The notes: generated from the letters alone by a model not told the origin. Positions 50,922-59,236 are shown, counted from the first letter of the stretch. The stretch is DNA of 64,000 nt from an uncultured Clostridia bacterium (GCA_947168885.1 CAMVNQ010000001.1:434001-498000), one strand, 5' to 3'. Translations and numbers: made by a program.

Positions 50922-52717
50922 TGAACCGTTCTGACAAACTGAATGATCGCTCCGGACAGCGAGGCGGCGACCCGATATATAACAAAAGCAACATACAGTC
51001 TGCGGGCGCAGGCTCTGCGCGTGGATTACTGAAATTCATAACCTGCGGGAGCGTTGATGACGGCAAATCCACGCTGATAGGGCATATCCTGTATGACGCT
51101 AAGCTAATCTACGCAGATCAGGAAAAGGCGCTGGAGCTCGACAGCAAGGTCGGCAGCACCGGCGGCGGGATCGACTACTCGCTGCTTCTCGACGGACTTA
51201 TGGCGGAGCGCGAGCAGGGCATCACGATAGACGTGGCTTACCGCTACTTCACCACTTCGTCGCGCAGCTTCATTGTCGCGGACACGCCCGGACACGAGGA
51301 ATATACCCGCAATATGGCTGTCGGAGCGTCTTTCGCGCAGCTTGCCGTGATACTCGTTGACGCGTCGCAGGGAGTGCTCGTACAGACCCGCAGACACGCA
51401 AGAATATGCAGCCTTATGGGAATACGACACTATGTTTTCGCGGTCAACAAGATGGATCTAGTGAAATACAGCGAGACCCGTTTCAGCGAGATACTTTCGC
51501 AGATAAACGGGCTTGCGGCAGAGCTTTCTCTGCCCGGTGTCAAGGTCATTCCCCTCTCCGCGACTGCGGGAGACAACGTGACCGTAAAGTCGGTGAATAT
51601 GCCGTGGTACACTGGCGAAACACTTCTTGCGTATCTCGAAAACGTTGATGTGAGCGAGTCGGAAAGCGGTGAAAAGTTCTATATGCCGGTGCAGCGTGTA
51701 TGCCGTCCCGACCGCACATTCAGGGGCTTTCAGGGACAGGTCGAAGCGGGCAGTATAAAGGTCGGAGACACCGTGAGAACTCTTCCGAGCGGTGAGACCG
51801 CAGACGTGAGCGGGATACTTGTCGCCGGCAAGGAAGCGGATAATGCTTATGCCGGTCAGCCCGTCACAATAACGCTCGACCGTGAGGTCGATGTATCGCG
51901 CGGGTGTGTTATCACGACCGACGAAAATATAGCGGCTTACGGCACGCTCGATGTATCGCTGCTCTGGACGGACGACAGCGAGCTTGCCGCCGGAACGGAT
52001 TATCTTGTGAAGCTCGGAACAAAGCTGATACCTGCGGTCGTGACCTCGATAGAATTCGCTGTCGATGTGAACACCGGCGAGCATATACCCGTGACGGTGC
52101 TCGGAAAGAACGGACTTGCGCGATGCACGATAAGGCTGTCGGAGCCGATACCGGCGGACAGATTCGCGCTGCATAAGACGCTTGGTGAGATAATACTCAT
52201 TGACCGCGTGACGAACATGACTGCCGCGTGCGGAGTTGTGGAGAGCGTTTCGGACAAGGCTTCCGCGGCTGACGAAAGAGCCGCATTCACAGACGGAAAG
52301 CTGCGTGCGCGCGGTGATGTCTTTGAGGAGTTCTACTACGATGTGAACAGCTATAATGTATTCCACACACAGACAGTTCGCCGTTCTTTCACGACAGGCG
52401 ACGAGATACCGACAACCGGAAAAAGCTATGCCTACCCCGACGATCTCGACATAATCGTTATGCGTGACAAAGTCGCCGTGCAGGTGCGAGAAAGAAAGGT
52501 AGTTAAGCTGCTTACATTCGGCGAGTACGAATATGACGGTACAGTACCGATAGTAAACGGGCGCGGATTTGCTGTGCTTGCAAAGACGAACGATGATGTG
52601 GAGCGATTTATGTTTGAATACGAAAATGCCGATGAACGTACGCTGCCGGAGCTTTCCGGAAAGTGGCTCAATTTTGGCACCTACCGGAAAATATTTATTT
52701 CGGGGTCGGATATTTAA
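50921..52717 (+). CDS. cysN: Sulfate adenylyltransferase subunit 1 (GTPase) with an unusual C-terminal extension
   Basis: The 598-residue product is an EF-Tu-like GTPase: P loop GSVDDGKSTLIGHILYD (about residue 42), DTPGHEEYTRNM, FAVNKMDLVKYS. Domains II and III follow to about residue 445. CysN alone is about 430-475 residues; the fused CysNC form carries an APS kinase. Here the extra 140 or so residues have no kinase P loop and read FEEFYYDVNSYNVFHTQTV and DDLDIIVMRDKVAVQVRER. GTP hydrolysis drives APS formation with CysD. The extension has no role I can name. Confidence 0.9.
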   Translation: MNRSDKLNDRSGQRGGDPIYNKSNIQSAGAGSARGLLKFITCGSVDDGKSTLIGHILYDAKLIYADQEKALELDSKVGSTGGGIDYSLLLDGLMAEREQGITIDVAYRYFTTSSRSFIVADTPGHEEYTRNMAVGASFAQLAVILVDASQGVLVQTRRHARICSLMGIRHYVFAVNKMDLVKYSETRFSEILSQINGLAAELSLPGVKVIPLSATAGDNVTVKSVNMPWYTGETLLAYLENVDVSESESGEKFYMPVQRVCRPDRTFRGFQGQVEAGSIKVGDTVRTLPSGETADVSGILVAGKEADNAYAGQPVTITLDREVDVSRGCVITTDENIAAYGTLDVSLLWTDDSELAAGTDYLVKLGTKLIPAVVTSIEFAVDVNTGEHIPVTVLGKNGLARCTIRLSEPIPADRFALHKTLGEIILIDRVTNMTAACGVVESVSDKASAADERAAFTDGKLRARGDVFEEFYYDVNSYNVFHTQTVRRSFTTGDEIPTTGKSYAYPDDLDIIVMRDKVAVQVRERKVVKLLTFGEYEYDGTVPIVNGRGFAVLAKTNDDVERFMFEYENADERTLPELSGKWLNFGTYRKIFISGSDI

Positions 52718-52807
52718 AATAACAATATCAAGACCGATACTGACAGCCGGTTCTGCATGATCTGACAATGACTGTTCACAGATAGACTGATACCAATATA
52801 ATAGTTT

Positions 52808-52839
52808 TGCCCCCAAGCACTTTGTAATGCTTAGGGGCA
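52808..52839 (+). terminator. Probable terminator of the sulfate operon
   Basis: TGCCCCCAAGCA pairs with TGCTTAGGGGCA (one bulge or mismatch). The tail ATTAATCTT has few T residues. It lies 90 bp behind cysN. Nothing else is seen between 52718 and 53112. Confidence 0.6.
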
Positions 52840-53112
52840 TTAATCTTATCCTGCTGTCTGTACTATGACCGGCAGATGATAAGTCTTACTTTGAAATATC
52901 CTGAGATACTTGGTAAAAGCGACACATAAGGACAGTACTTCTGATTGAGCAACGAAAATACTATGTGATAAAAATCCTGTATCGGTACAGATCTGAATAT
53001 TAACGCAAGTCAAGGAAAATTTGGTCAAGATGACGGAATAATATGCAAGCAAGAGCACGATGCAAAGATGCGTGCGTCTATTTGTGCGGTATTGCCTTAA
53101 CAAAAAAATTTC

Positions 53113-53601
53113 TTATTCAGCATCCTTAAACGGCGAAAAACCCGCCTCGCGTATAACTTTGAACGTCTCGTCTATGCTCTGTCCGCCGGCAGTCAGGTAG
53201 CCTTCCGCGAATATCGAATCCACTATCCTGAACAGCGTTTTCTCCTGTCCGGCGAAATACACTTCTCTGCCTGCCGCACAGCGAATATCCGCTTCAGGAA
53301 GCATAAGCCGTACAAGGCATAATACCTTTGTGCAGTACTCTGTTGTCAGCTTTACGGGTCCACGTTCCGCAAGGTCTGTTCCTTTGATCGGAAGCAGGAA
53401 ATTTATCGGCACCGACGCCGGTGCTGTATCCTGTATGTCAAGCAGCATATCTGCGACATCTTCCTCACTCTCGCCCATGCCGATAATACCGCCGCAGCAA
53501 ATCTCAAATCCAACGTTTTTCAGCATACGGATATTTTCGATACGTTGTTCGTAAGTGTGCGTCGAACAGATGTTTCTTCCTTTGAAGCTATAATGAACTG
53601 T
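53113..53601 (-). pseudogene. bioB: Biotin synthase, 5'-truncated
   Basis: The frame can be followed from a TGA at 53604-53602 through NICSTHTYEQRIENIRMLKN, then GFEICCGGIIGMGES, PINFLLPIKGTDLA and YLTAGGQSIDETFKVI. This is the C-terminal half of BioB. The N-terminal half, with the radical-SAM CxxxCxxC, is absent, so the enzyme cannot work. Upstream sequence shows no remains of it. Confidence 0.75.
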
Positions 53602-53711
53602 TCATTGTCAATTGGCTGCCACCTATTTTTCTGTCAAGTATATTATATCACAGGCGCAATGGGATTGTCGATAATTTTCATCCTTCTTTCACAAAGGTGA
53701 TCTTTATCACC

Positions 53712-54068
53712 TTATTCACGGCTGTGGATGCCTTCGCTGCCGGTATTTTCAGATATGTATGCCGCCCAGCTTTGGAGTTCGGCGCTGAACCCGTCAAGGT
53801 CGCCGAGCGTGATAACACCACCCTCTAAAAGGTGATAGATGTTTTGTTTCATGTATGTTCGACTGTCACGAAATACTATATCCGTCTTTCTTGTGTCTTT
53901 TTGTAATTTGTCGTACAATGACCATATACGATCAGCTGCAGAAATGTCATCAGCGTTCAGAAGTTTGGAATAATTCTTGCAAAGTCCGTTCATATAGTTC
54001 TCAATCCATATTGTTCTTCTCTGCCGATAGATTTTCCAATCAGATTCAAGGAATTCGTAATCATTCAT
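53712..54068 (-). CDS. Small helical protein of unknown function
   Basis: The 118-residue product starts MNDYEFLESDWKIYRQRR behind GGAGAAACC. It is charged and helical, with several Trp and Tyr residues and no membrane segment. It is the last of three minus-strand genes led by a LytTR protein (54379-55179). I do not recognise it; co-transcription suggests a link to that regulator. Confidence 0.55.
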   Translation of the reverse strand: MNDYEFLESDWKIYRQRRTIWIENYMNGLCKNYSKLLNADDISAADRIWSLYDKLQKDTRKTDIVFRDSRTYMKQNIYHLLEGGVITLGDLDGFSAELQSWAAYISENTGSEGIHSRE

Positions 54069-54088
54069 TAATGGTTTCTCCTATCAAT

Positions 54089-54355
54089 TCAGCTTTCAGC
54101 AGCCTTACATATCTCCTCGCTGACCTCCCTGAACACGCCCTGTTCCCGGTACCGATCGTTTATCCTGTCTATCTTCGCTATCAGTTCTCGGCATTTCGAC
54201 ATATTATTCAATTTGTGGTAAACGTCGAGCAGACATCTGAGCAGTTCGCAATTCTTGTCTATATACGTCAGCTTGTCAGGGTGTTTCTCAAATATCCAGA
54301 ATGCATCGTTCAGTATCGAAGCTGCGGCAGCTATTCCTACTGTGCTACCCGTCAA
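54089..54355 (-). CDS. Small protein of unknown function behind the LytTR gene
   Basis: About 88 residues, with a probable TTG start (14 nt from AAGGAG). The text includes GIAAAASILNDAFWIFEKHP and NCELLRCLLDVYHKL, so it is helical with two cysteines. Length and frame are clear but the start is unsure. It lies between the LytTR gene and the small gene at 53712. Confidence 0.5.
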   Translation of the reverse strand: MTGSTVGIAAAASILNDAFWIFEKHPDKLTYIDKNCELLRCLLDVYHKLNNMSKCRELIAKIDRINDRYREQGVFREVSEEICKAAES

Positions 54356-54378
54356 AATCCGATACAGTTCTCCTTGTA

Positions 54379-55179
54379 TTATTTCCCTACCAGCTTGCTC
54401 TTGACCGCCGTATATTTCTTTTCCGGTATGGGAATTACAGTCCCGTCCGAAAGCTCGACCTTAAATCTCCACACAGCCTTGACATCGAGCGGGTTTATGA
54501 TATAGCTTGAATGTACACGGATCAGAGTTCCCTCGGTCTGCTTCTCCAAATCGGAGAGGCTGCACCTGACCGTAATCGTTTTGTCACGCAAATGAAGTAT
54601 GCATTGATGTTCCGGCGTAGATCTTATCCATATAACAGAGTTTAATGTGATAACATAAAATATGCTGTCCGTTCCGAGCAGGCTTATACGCGGTTCCTGC
54701 ACGTGCGCATTCGCTTTCTTGTATATCTCGTTGTAATGATCGGGGTAAAGATAATCATCTTTGTGATATTCTATCGGGTGTGAGATATGCACCATAAAGA
54801 TCCTGGGCTGCCGCTGTCGATTTCCTTTGTCATCAATGCAGCTGACATCAGCCCAGCTGAATTGGAGCCGCTGAAATGCAGGAATAACATCACCGTTCGG
54901 ATAGTGTCCCGTAACAACATACATAAGCATTACTTCACAGGTCGCGTTGGAGGTTTTGACGTACTCCGCCTCAATATTGCCGAGCATAAAGGTGATAGCA
55001 TTGGAGAACTCCGCCCACGCTGCTTTGAGGTTATCCAATCCGTGTATCTTCTGTCCTATCGCAATACCATACCACTTCACATTCTCGCTCATGTGTTCAA
55101 AATACGGCTTGGCATTATTCTTATCGTAGTATTCCATAGCGATATTGATACTCTTATTTACGCACTCTTCGGCATTCAT
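54379..55179 (-). CDS. SnoaL-like (NTF2 fold) protein fused to a LytTR DNA-binding domain
   Basis: The 266-residue product has an N-terminal SnoaL/NTF2-like domain (about residues 1-140): INIAMEYYDKNNAKPYF, the loop GLDNLKAAWAEFSNAI and PAFQRLQFSWADV. A C-terminal LytTR domain (about 170-266) follows, with DSIFYVITLNSVIWI, TLIRVHSSYIINPLDV and IPIPEKKYTAVKSKL. The first domain probably binds a small ligand and so makes this a one-component regulator. It is transcribed away from the peptide-secretion cluster. Confidence 0.8.
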   Translation of the reverse strand: MNAEECVNKSINIAMEYYDKNNAKPYFEHMSENVKWYGIAIGQKIHGLDNLKAAWAEFSNAITFMLGNIEAEYVKTSNATCEVMLMYVVTGHYPNGDVIPAFQRLQFSWADVSCIDDKGNRQRQPRIFMVHISHPIEYHKDDYLYPDHYNEIYKKANAHVQEPRISLLGTDSIFYVITLNSVIWIRSTPEHQCILHLRDKTITVRCSLSDLEKQTEGTLIRVHSSYIINPLDVKAVWRFKVELSDGTVIPIPEKKYTAVKSKLVGK

Positions 55180-55276
55180 TTACTGCACCCCACTTTGAAA
55201 ATAATATCATACAAAAAATTTTTTTGTCAAGGCAAGTTGTACAAGACGCATGGCAAGTTAATTACGAATCAGTCTG

Positions 55277-55305
55277 TTGACAGCTTGTTTTGACCGTGTT
55301 ATAAT
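55277..55305 (+). promoter_or_regulatory. Consensus promoter upstream of the first Nif11-like precursor
   Basis: TTGACA (55277-55282), 17-nt spacer, TATAAT (55300-55305). The -10 box is 78 bp ahead of the 42-bp box and about 195 bp ahead of the precursor start. Confidence 0.75.
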
Positions 55306-55382
55306 AAATCTGCCGCAAAATCCGGTGATGAATTATGCAATATTAACAAAATCCAATTTTATTTCAAAATTTTTCGAAAAAT

Positions 55383-55424
55383 CATTATCCCTTTTGCTTT
55401 TTTCTGCAACTTAATAAACAGAAA
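55383..55424 (+). promoter_or_regulatory. 42-bp conserved box, copy A
   Basis: The box begins CATTATCCCTTTTGC and ends with an inverted repeat TTTTCTG / CAGAAAA around the invariant loop CAACTTAATAAA. Copies B (58168-58209) and C (62248-62289) differ at only a few positions. Each stands ahead of a peptide-gene unit, so it is probably a shared promoter or operator. Confidence 0.75.
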
Positions 55425-55438
55425 ACAAAAACCACAGT

Positions 55439-55492
55439 GATGAGCCGCAGACGCGGTTTAAATAAATTAAAATGCCTACGGGCGGAAAGGAG
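55439..55492 (+). promoter_or_regulatory. Structured 5' leader, copy A
   Basis: Two small hairpins (CCGC-AGA-GCGG type, then GCC-TACG-GGC) are joined by an A/T-rich linker and end in GGAAAGGAG. Copies stand at 58926-58980 and 62304-62355. In the 58926 copy the stems are kept while several bases differ, which suggests RNA structure matters. Confidence 0.6.
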
Positions 55493-55500
55493 TTTTCGTA

Positions 55501-55769
55501 TGAAAACTATACAGGATTTTATCAAGGAGATCGAGGGTTCGGCAGCATTACAGGACGAGCTCAAAGCGATCGAAGACAAGGACGCGGCTGCGGCATTCCT
55601 CAAAAAGTATGACTGCGGCGGGTCTGTTGAGGAATTCGGAAAGGCATTATTGGCGCTTTCTGAGGGCGAGATAAGCGATAACGCGGCAGAGAGCGCAGCG
55701 GGCGGCTGGATAATAGATCCCAAGAATACAAGAGATTCATTTCTCAGAGGACTAAATCGGGCTCTCTGA
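55501..55769 (+). CDS. Nif11-like double-glycine precursor peptide A
   Basis: The 89-residue product starts MKTIQDFIKEIEGSAALQDE, a Nif11-type leader with AAFLKKYD near residue 31. The leader ends with an acidic stretch and ESAAGG (about residues 63-68), the double-glycine cleavage site used by C39 peptidase exporters. The core after GG is about 21 residues (WIIDPKNT and onward), without Cys. The start follows AAAGGAG. It stands alone between its promoter and terminator. Confidence 0.8.
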
Positions 55770-55777
55770 ACCTTGCA

Positions 55778-55815
55778 GCACAAAGACTCCGTTTTCGGGG
55801 TCTTTGTGCGTTTTT
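55778..55815 (+). terminator. Terminator of precursor A
   Basis: GCACAAAGAC (55778-55787) pairs with GTCTTTGTGC (55800-55809), followed by GTTTTTA. It separates the gene from the converging kinase. A related hairpin follows precursor C. Confidence 0.85.
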
Positions 55816-57154
55816 ATTTACAGATAAGTACCGACACTTTAAACACCCCATTATCCGGCATAAACGAGCTTTCACCTTGGTACTTTCCGACAATGTGCCG
55901 CACGGAGTTTATTCCGATACCGTTTCCCTTGTGCTTGGTGGAAAGGAATACGCCTTTGTCGTTTGTATGCGGCTCGACTTTGTAATTATTTTCGACTATG
56001 AATGAAAGCTGTTCGGGCGAGGAACTGTGACTTCCGGTGATCTTTATGTATCGCTTTTCATCTATAAATTTACAGGCTTCCACCGCATTTTCTATGATAT
56101 TACCGAACATTACGGCAAGGTCCGGCTTTTCTATAAAGCACGTTTCGGAAAGCACGATATTCACCGTATAATCAATGCCGTTTTTCAGTGCGACCTCCGA
56201 AAAGTATGTCAGTACTGCGTTCACTGTGTCATTCTCGCAATACCTCAGCGGCTGGTCGTGGATAAGAGAAGCCGGATAGGACGCAATGATCCCGTCAAGC
56301 GCGGAAAGATCGCCGGTTTCCCGTATCTGTTTCAGCAGCAGCACATGATGCCGGAGATCGTGGTTAGTTCTGCGCATATCCTCAATGCGCTCATTGATCG
56401 TATCGTACTGCATTTTCTGCAGTTCAAGCTCATGGTTATCCGCCGTAAGACGGGCGTTTTTCTCATAGACCGTTACAAGCTGCACTATTATCCGGTAGAT
56501 CATTAACGAGCCTATATCAATAAGCAGCAGATATCCGGTGCTTAACGGATCGAGCGCGTTTTCAAGCGCAGACTTTCCGGAGGTGTAGAAATGCTGCGTC
56601 CATATCAGATAGAATACTCCCGGTACAAGCCACAGGAACCACCAGAGCGAACTGCTTGCCGCCGACAGCTCCGAGTCCGGCTCGGAATCGGCAGTTATCC
56701 CCTTTAATATCATCAGATACACAGCTGTTACCAGAAGTGCTTCCACCGGCATCATAAACAGCGAGTATGTAAAGTGATACCGGAGAAGTGCTTCTTCCGG
56801 AAAGAATATGCCCTCGATAAATTTTGAGGTCACGACAACAAGATTTCCGAGATCCATCAGTACAAGAACAGTAAAGACGAGCTTTCCGAAACGCTCCCTT
56901 ATGGCAAGGAAGATAAAGCCGATATAAATGACCGATATTACCGCATCATACAATGGGTTCTGCACCTGCGGCGAGAAAAAGCGGAATGTGTTGAGAGATA
57001 CCTGCGAGATTGTTGCAAAGATGAGCAGAAGCACCGTTATCCGGGTGCCGAATCTCCACCGTCCCCGGAACGAGAACAGCACAAGAAGCATATACGGAAA
57101 CGAGTTCAGGAATGTATATAAAACAGCTTCCCATACGGAAAAACCTGGATTCAT
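55814..57154 (-). CDS. GHKL sensor histidine kinase (AgrC/LytS-like)
   Basis: The 446-residue product starts MNPGFSVWEAV behind AAGGTG. Six or seven membrane helices fill residues 1-225. A coiled linker leads to the phosphoacceptor segment TNHDLRHHVLLLK, then the ATP-binding domain with MFGNIIENAVEACKF (N box) and KGNGIGINSVRHIVGKY (G box). Kinases of this architecture usually sense peptides. It is divergent from the LytTR response regulator at 57425 and converges on precursor A. Confidence 0.88.
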   Translation of the reverse strand: MNPGFSVWEAVLYTFLNSFPYMLLVLFSFRGRWRFGTRITVLLLIFATISQVSLNTFRFFSPQVQNPLYDAVISVIYIGFIFLAIRERFGKLVFTVLVLMDLGNLVVVTSKFIEGIFFPEEALLRYHFTYSLFMMPVEALLVTAVYLMILKGITADSEPDSELSAASSSLWWFLWLVPGVFYLIWTQHFYTSGKSALENALDPLSTGYLLLIDIGSLMIYRIIVQLVTVYEKNARLTADNHELELQKMQYDTINERIEDMRRTNHDLRHHVLLLKQIRETGDLSALDGIIASYPASLIHDQPLRYCENDTVNAVLTYFSEVALKNGIDYTVNIVLSETCFIEKPDLAVMFGNIIENAVEACKFIDEKRYIKITGSHSSSPEQLSFIVENNYKVEPHTNDKGVFLSTKHKGNGIGINSVRHIVGKYQGESSFMPDNGVFKVSVLICK

Positions 57155-57424
57155 AAGATACACCTTCTGTAATTTGAGAATAAATATATGATAGCACAAA
57201 ACAGTTGCAAAGTCAACTTTACTTTTTCTTCTCGTCCTATAGGCAATTTCTCCGTCCGGAAAGCCATAAATCGAAGTTTTTCAAACGGAATTTTTGCCTA
57301 TATGACGATCGAGAAAAGCAGGAATGCATTTCGTGCACAAAATCACGCTTTGTGTGCACTTTATGATACAAGCGCAATTTTCTGTGATATAATAGTTCAA
57401 AAGTCCGGCAAGGAGATAAAAAGT

Positions 57425-58132
57425 ATGAGAATTGCAATAGTCGATGATGACATCAGGGATGCGGGCAAGATAGAGTTTGCGCTTATGGATATTGCGAAAG
57501 ATATTCTTATAGACAAATATGAAAGCGGCAGCGCTTTCATCGAAAAAATCAAAGGCGGGGTCTTTTACGACATCGTTTTTATGGATGTATATTTAGGCGA
57601 TGAAAACGGCACCAACATAGTACGCAGTATGCAGGAGATAACGCCGTCAACTCAGGTCATTTTCAGTACCACAAGCAAAGATCATGCAATAGAAGCATTC
57701 AGGCTGAACGCGGTCGGATATCTTCTCAAACCTTATGAGGAAGCCGACGTCGTAAAGGTATTCGCGCGTGCGGGACTTCGCCGGGAAAGTTCGGAGGAAA
57801 CCGTGCTGCTGCAATTCGGCACGGAAAACAGATTGTTCCGTGTTGCCGATGTGGTGAAAATCGAGAGCGATAAGCACTACACAAAAATAACCGTAAGCAG
57901 CGGGAACGTAAGCCGTTATCACTACGGTTATTCGGAGGTCGCTGTCAAGTTCGTCAAAGGCTTTATAGAGATAAAACGCGGAGTTTCGGTAAATATGGCG
58001 TATATTGAGCGCATAAGGAACGGCGTTGTGTATCTTCGTGACGGCAGCAACTATAAGATAGCACGCGGCAAAAAGGACTATGTGGTAAGCCAGTTTACAG
58101 CATTTGCAATAAACAAAAGCAGTATATTTTAG
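57425..58132 (+). CDS. LytTR-type response regulator
   Basis: The 235-residue product starts MRIAIVDDDIRDAGKIE behind AAGGAG. The receiver domain has DDD at 7-9, the phospho-acceptor Asp in FMDVYLGDENG (about 55), Thr/Ser in STTSK and the Lys in LLKPYEE. A LytTR domain follows (about 135-235) with FRVADVVKIESDKHYTKI and FIEIKRGVSVNMAYI. It pairs with the divergent kinase and is a candidate activator for the 42-bp box. Confidence 0.9.
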   Translation: MRIAIVDDDIRDAGKIEFALMDIAKDILIDKYESGSAFIEKIKGGVFYDIVFMDVYLGDENGTNIVRSMQEITPSTQVIFSTTSKDHAIEAFRLNAVGYLLKPYEEADVVKVFARAGLRRESSEETVLLQFGTENRLFRVADVVKIESDKHYTKITVSSGNVSRYHYGYSEVAVKFVKGFIEIKRGVSVNMAYIERIRNGVVYLRDGSNYKIARGKKDYVVSQFTAFAINKSSIF

Positions 58133-58167
58133 GCAATGTCCACAAATATTGTCATTTTCTCAAATAA

Positions 58168-58209
58168 CATTATCCCTTCTGCTTTTTTCTGCAACTTAAT
58201 AAACAGAAA
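58168..58209 (+). promoter_or_regulatory. 42-bp conserved box, copy B
   Basis: Same box as at 55383, with TTTCTG / CAGAAA around the invariant loop. It precedes the unit of small peptide, sigma factor, precursor D, DUF4003 and S41 peptidase. The start codon is only 24 bp beyond the box, so the box lies in the promoter or the very short leader. Confidence 0.75.
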
Positions 58210-58232
58210 GGCACAAGGGAAAGGAGGTCAGC

Positions 58233-58430
58233 ATGGAGAATACACTTCGCAGGATGTACGAATATCAGCGGTTTGAAAACAATCCGCGGCTGAAAAATTT
58301 GCTCAATGACGCACTCAGTCGGTACAGCTTTCCGGACGAAGGTGAGCTTTCGGACGATGAAGCGGGACTTCTGAACGCAGCGGGAACGCAGGTCGCAGAC
58401 CCGAAGCGTGGTAAGGAGGAGCACTCATGA
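58233..58430 (+). CDS. Small leader-like peptide upstream of the sigma factor
   Basis: The 65-residue product starts MENTLRRMYEYQRFENNP behind AAAGGAGG. Its middle, GELSDDEAGLLNAAG (about residues 37-51), has the same acidic-then-small-residue ending as the precursor leaders but lacks the final GG. It overlaps the sigma factor start by 4 bp. It may be a divergent precursor, or a regulator of the sigma factor. No cleavage can be claimed. Confidence 0.65.
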   Translation: MENTLRRMYEYQRFENNPRLKNLLNDALSRYSFPDEGELSDDEAGLLNAAGTQVADPKRGKEEHS

Positions 58431-58912
58431 CGGCGGCGGTTATCGACTGGGAGACAGTCTACAAGGAGTACGAACCGAAAGTCAGGGCGTACATAACGAG
58501 TCGTGTCGGGAACTCCGAGGATATAAAAGACCTCTGCTCGGAAGTGTTTTTGGAGATAATGCGGCAAAAGGAACGGTTCAGCGGAGAGCTTAAAGCGCTT
58601 TCAAGCTGGATATTCGTGATAACAAAGCGGACAGCGGCAAGATTCTATCGTTACTATCGTCCGACGGACGAGATACCGGAGGAATTTGCGGACGACACCG
58701 ACATCGAGCAGCAGACAATTGACGCGGAAACGCTCGACCAGCTCGCAGACGCGCTCGAAATGCTTGACGAGCGGCTCAGGGACATAATTTCACTGCACTA
58801 CTACGGTGAAAAAAAGCTGACCGAGATCGCGTCGGCAATGGGTATGTCCTATGCAAACATCAAGGTGCTGCACAAAAAGGCACTGAATCAGCTTAAAAAG
58901 CTGATAGGATAA
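58427..58912 (+). CDS. ECF-type RNA polymerase sigma factor
   Basis: The 161-residue product has region 2 (about 12-80) with DLCSEVFLEIMRQKERF and SWIFVITKRTAARFYR, and region 4 (about 108-160) with LDERLRDIISLHYYGEK and IASAMGMSYANIKVLHKKAL. There is no anti-sigma gene of the usual type next to it; the small upstream peptide or the DUF4003 protein may do that job. It could recognise the 42-bp boxes. Confidence 0.9.
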   Translation: MTAAVIDWETVYKEYEPKVRAYITSRVGNSEDIKDLCSEVFLEIMRQKERFSGELKALSSWIFVITKRTAARFYRYYRPTDEIPEEFADDTDIEQQTIDAETLDQLADALEMLDERLRDIISLHYYGEKKLTEIASAMGMSYANIKVLHKKALNQLKKLIG

Positions 58913-58925
58913 CAACAAAAGGCTA

Positions 58926-58980
58926 TAAGCCGCAGAGGGCGGTTTATTTAATCAAATTGCCCCGAAAGGGCGGAAAGGAG
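58926..58980 (+). promoter_or_regulatory. Structured 5' leader, copy D
   Basis: It has the same two-hairpin layout as at 55439: CCGC-AGAG-GGCGG, an A/T linker, then GCCC-CGAAA-GGGC and GGAAAGGAG. The second stem is longer than in the other copies. It stands between the sigma factor and precursor D without a 42-bp box. Confidence 0.6.
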
Positions 58981-58987
58981 TTTTCGG

Positions 58988-59236
58988 ATGAAAACTATCG
59001 AGGCATTCATCGGTGAGATCGAGAGTTCGGCAGCATTACAGGACGAAATGAAAGCGATCAGGGACAAGGACGCGCTTGCCGGATTTCTCAAAAAGTATGA
59101 TGTGAACGCTGCTGTTGAGGAATTTACAAAGGCTGTCAAGGCAAAGGCAGAAGCCGAGGGCGAGATAGCTGATGACGCAGTGGAAGCGGCTGCGGGCGGT
59201 GTCAAACGATTAAAGAATTGGATCATATTCGATTAA
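58988..59236 (+). CDS. Nif11-like double-glycine precursor peptide D
   Basis: The 82-residue product starts MKTIEAFIGEIESSAALQDE, very close to precursor A, with GFLKKYD and an acidic end EGEIADDAVEAAAGG (GG at about 69-70). The core is about 12 residues: VKRLKNWIIFD. It has no Cys, Ser or Thr, so lanthionine or azole modification is not possible in this core. The size fits a signalling peptide. It shares the WII motif with precursor A. Confidence 0.8.
   Translation: MKTIEAFIGEIESSAALQDEMKAIRDKDALAGFLKKYDVNAAVEEFTKAVKAKAEAEGEIADDAVEAAAGGVKRLKNWIIFD

Noticed and set aside
51458-52840. Long minus-strand open frame (460 codons) across cysN
   Set aside because: It is the shadow of cysN. Several similar long antisense frames lie over the hem genes because of codon bias.
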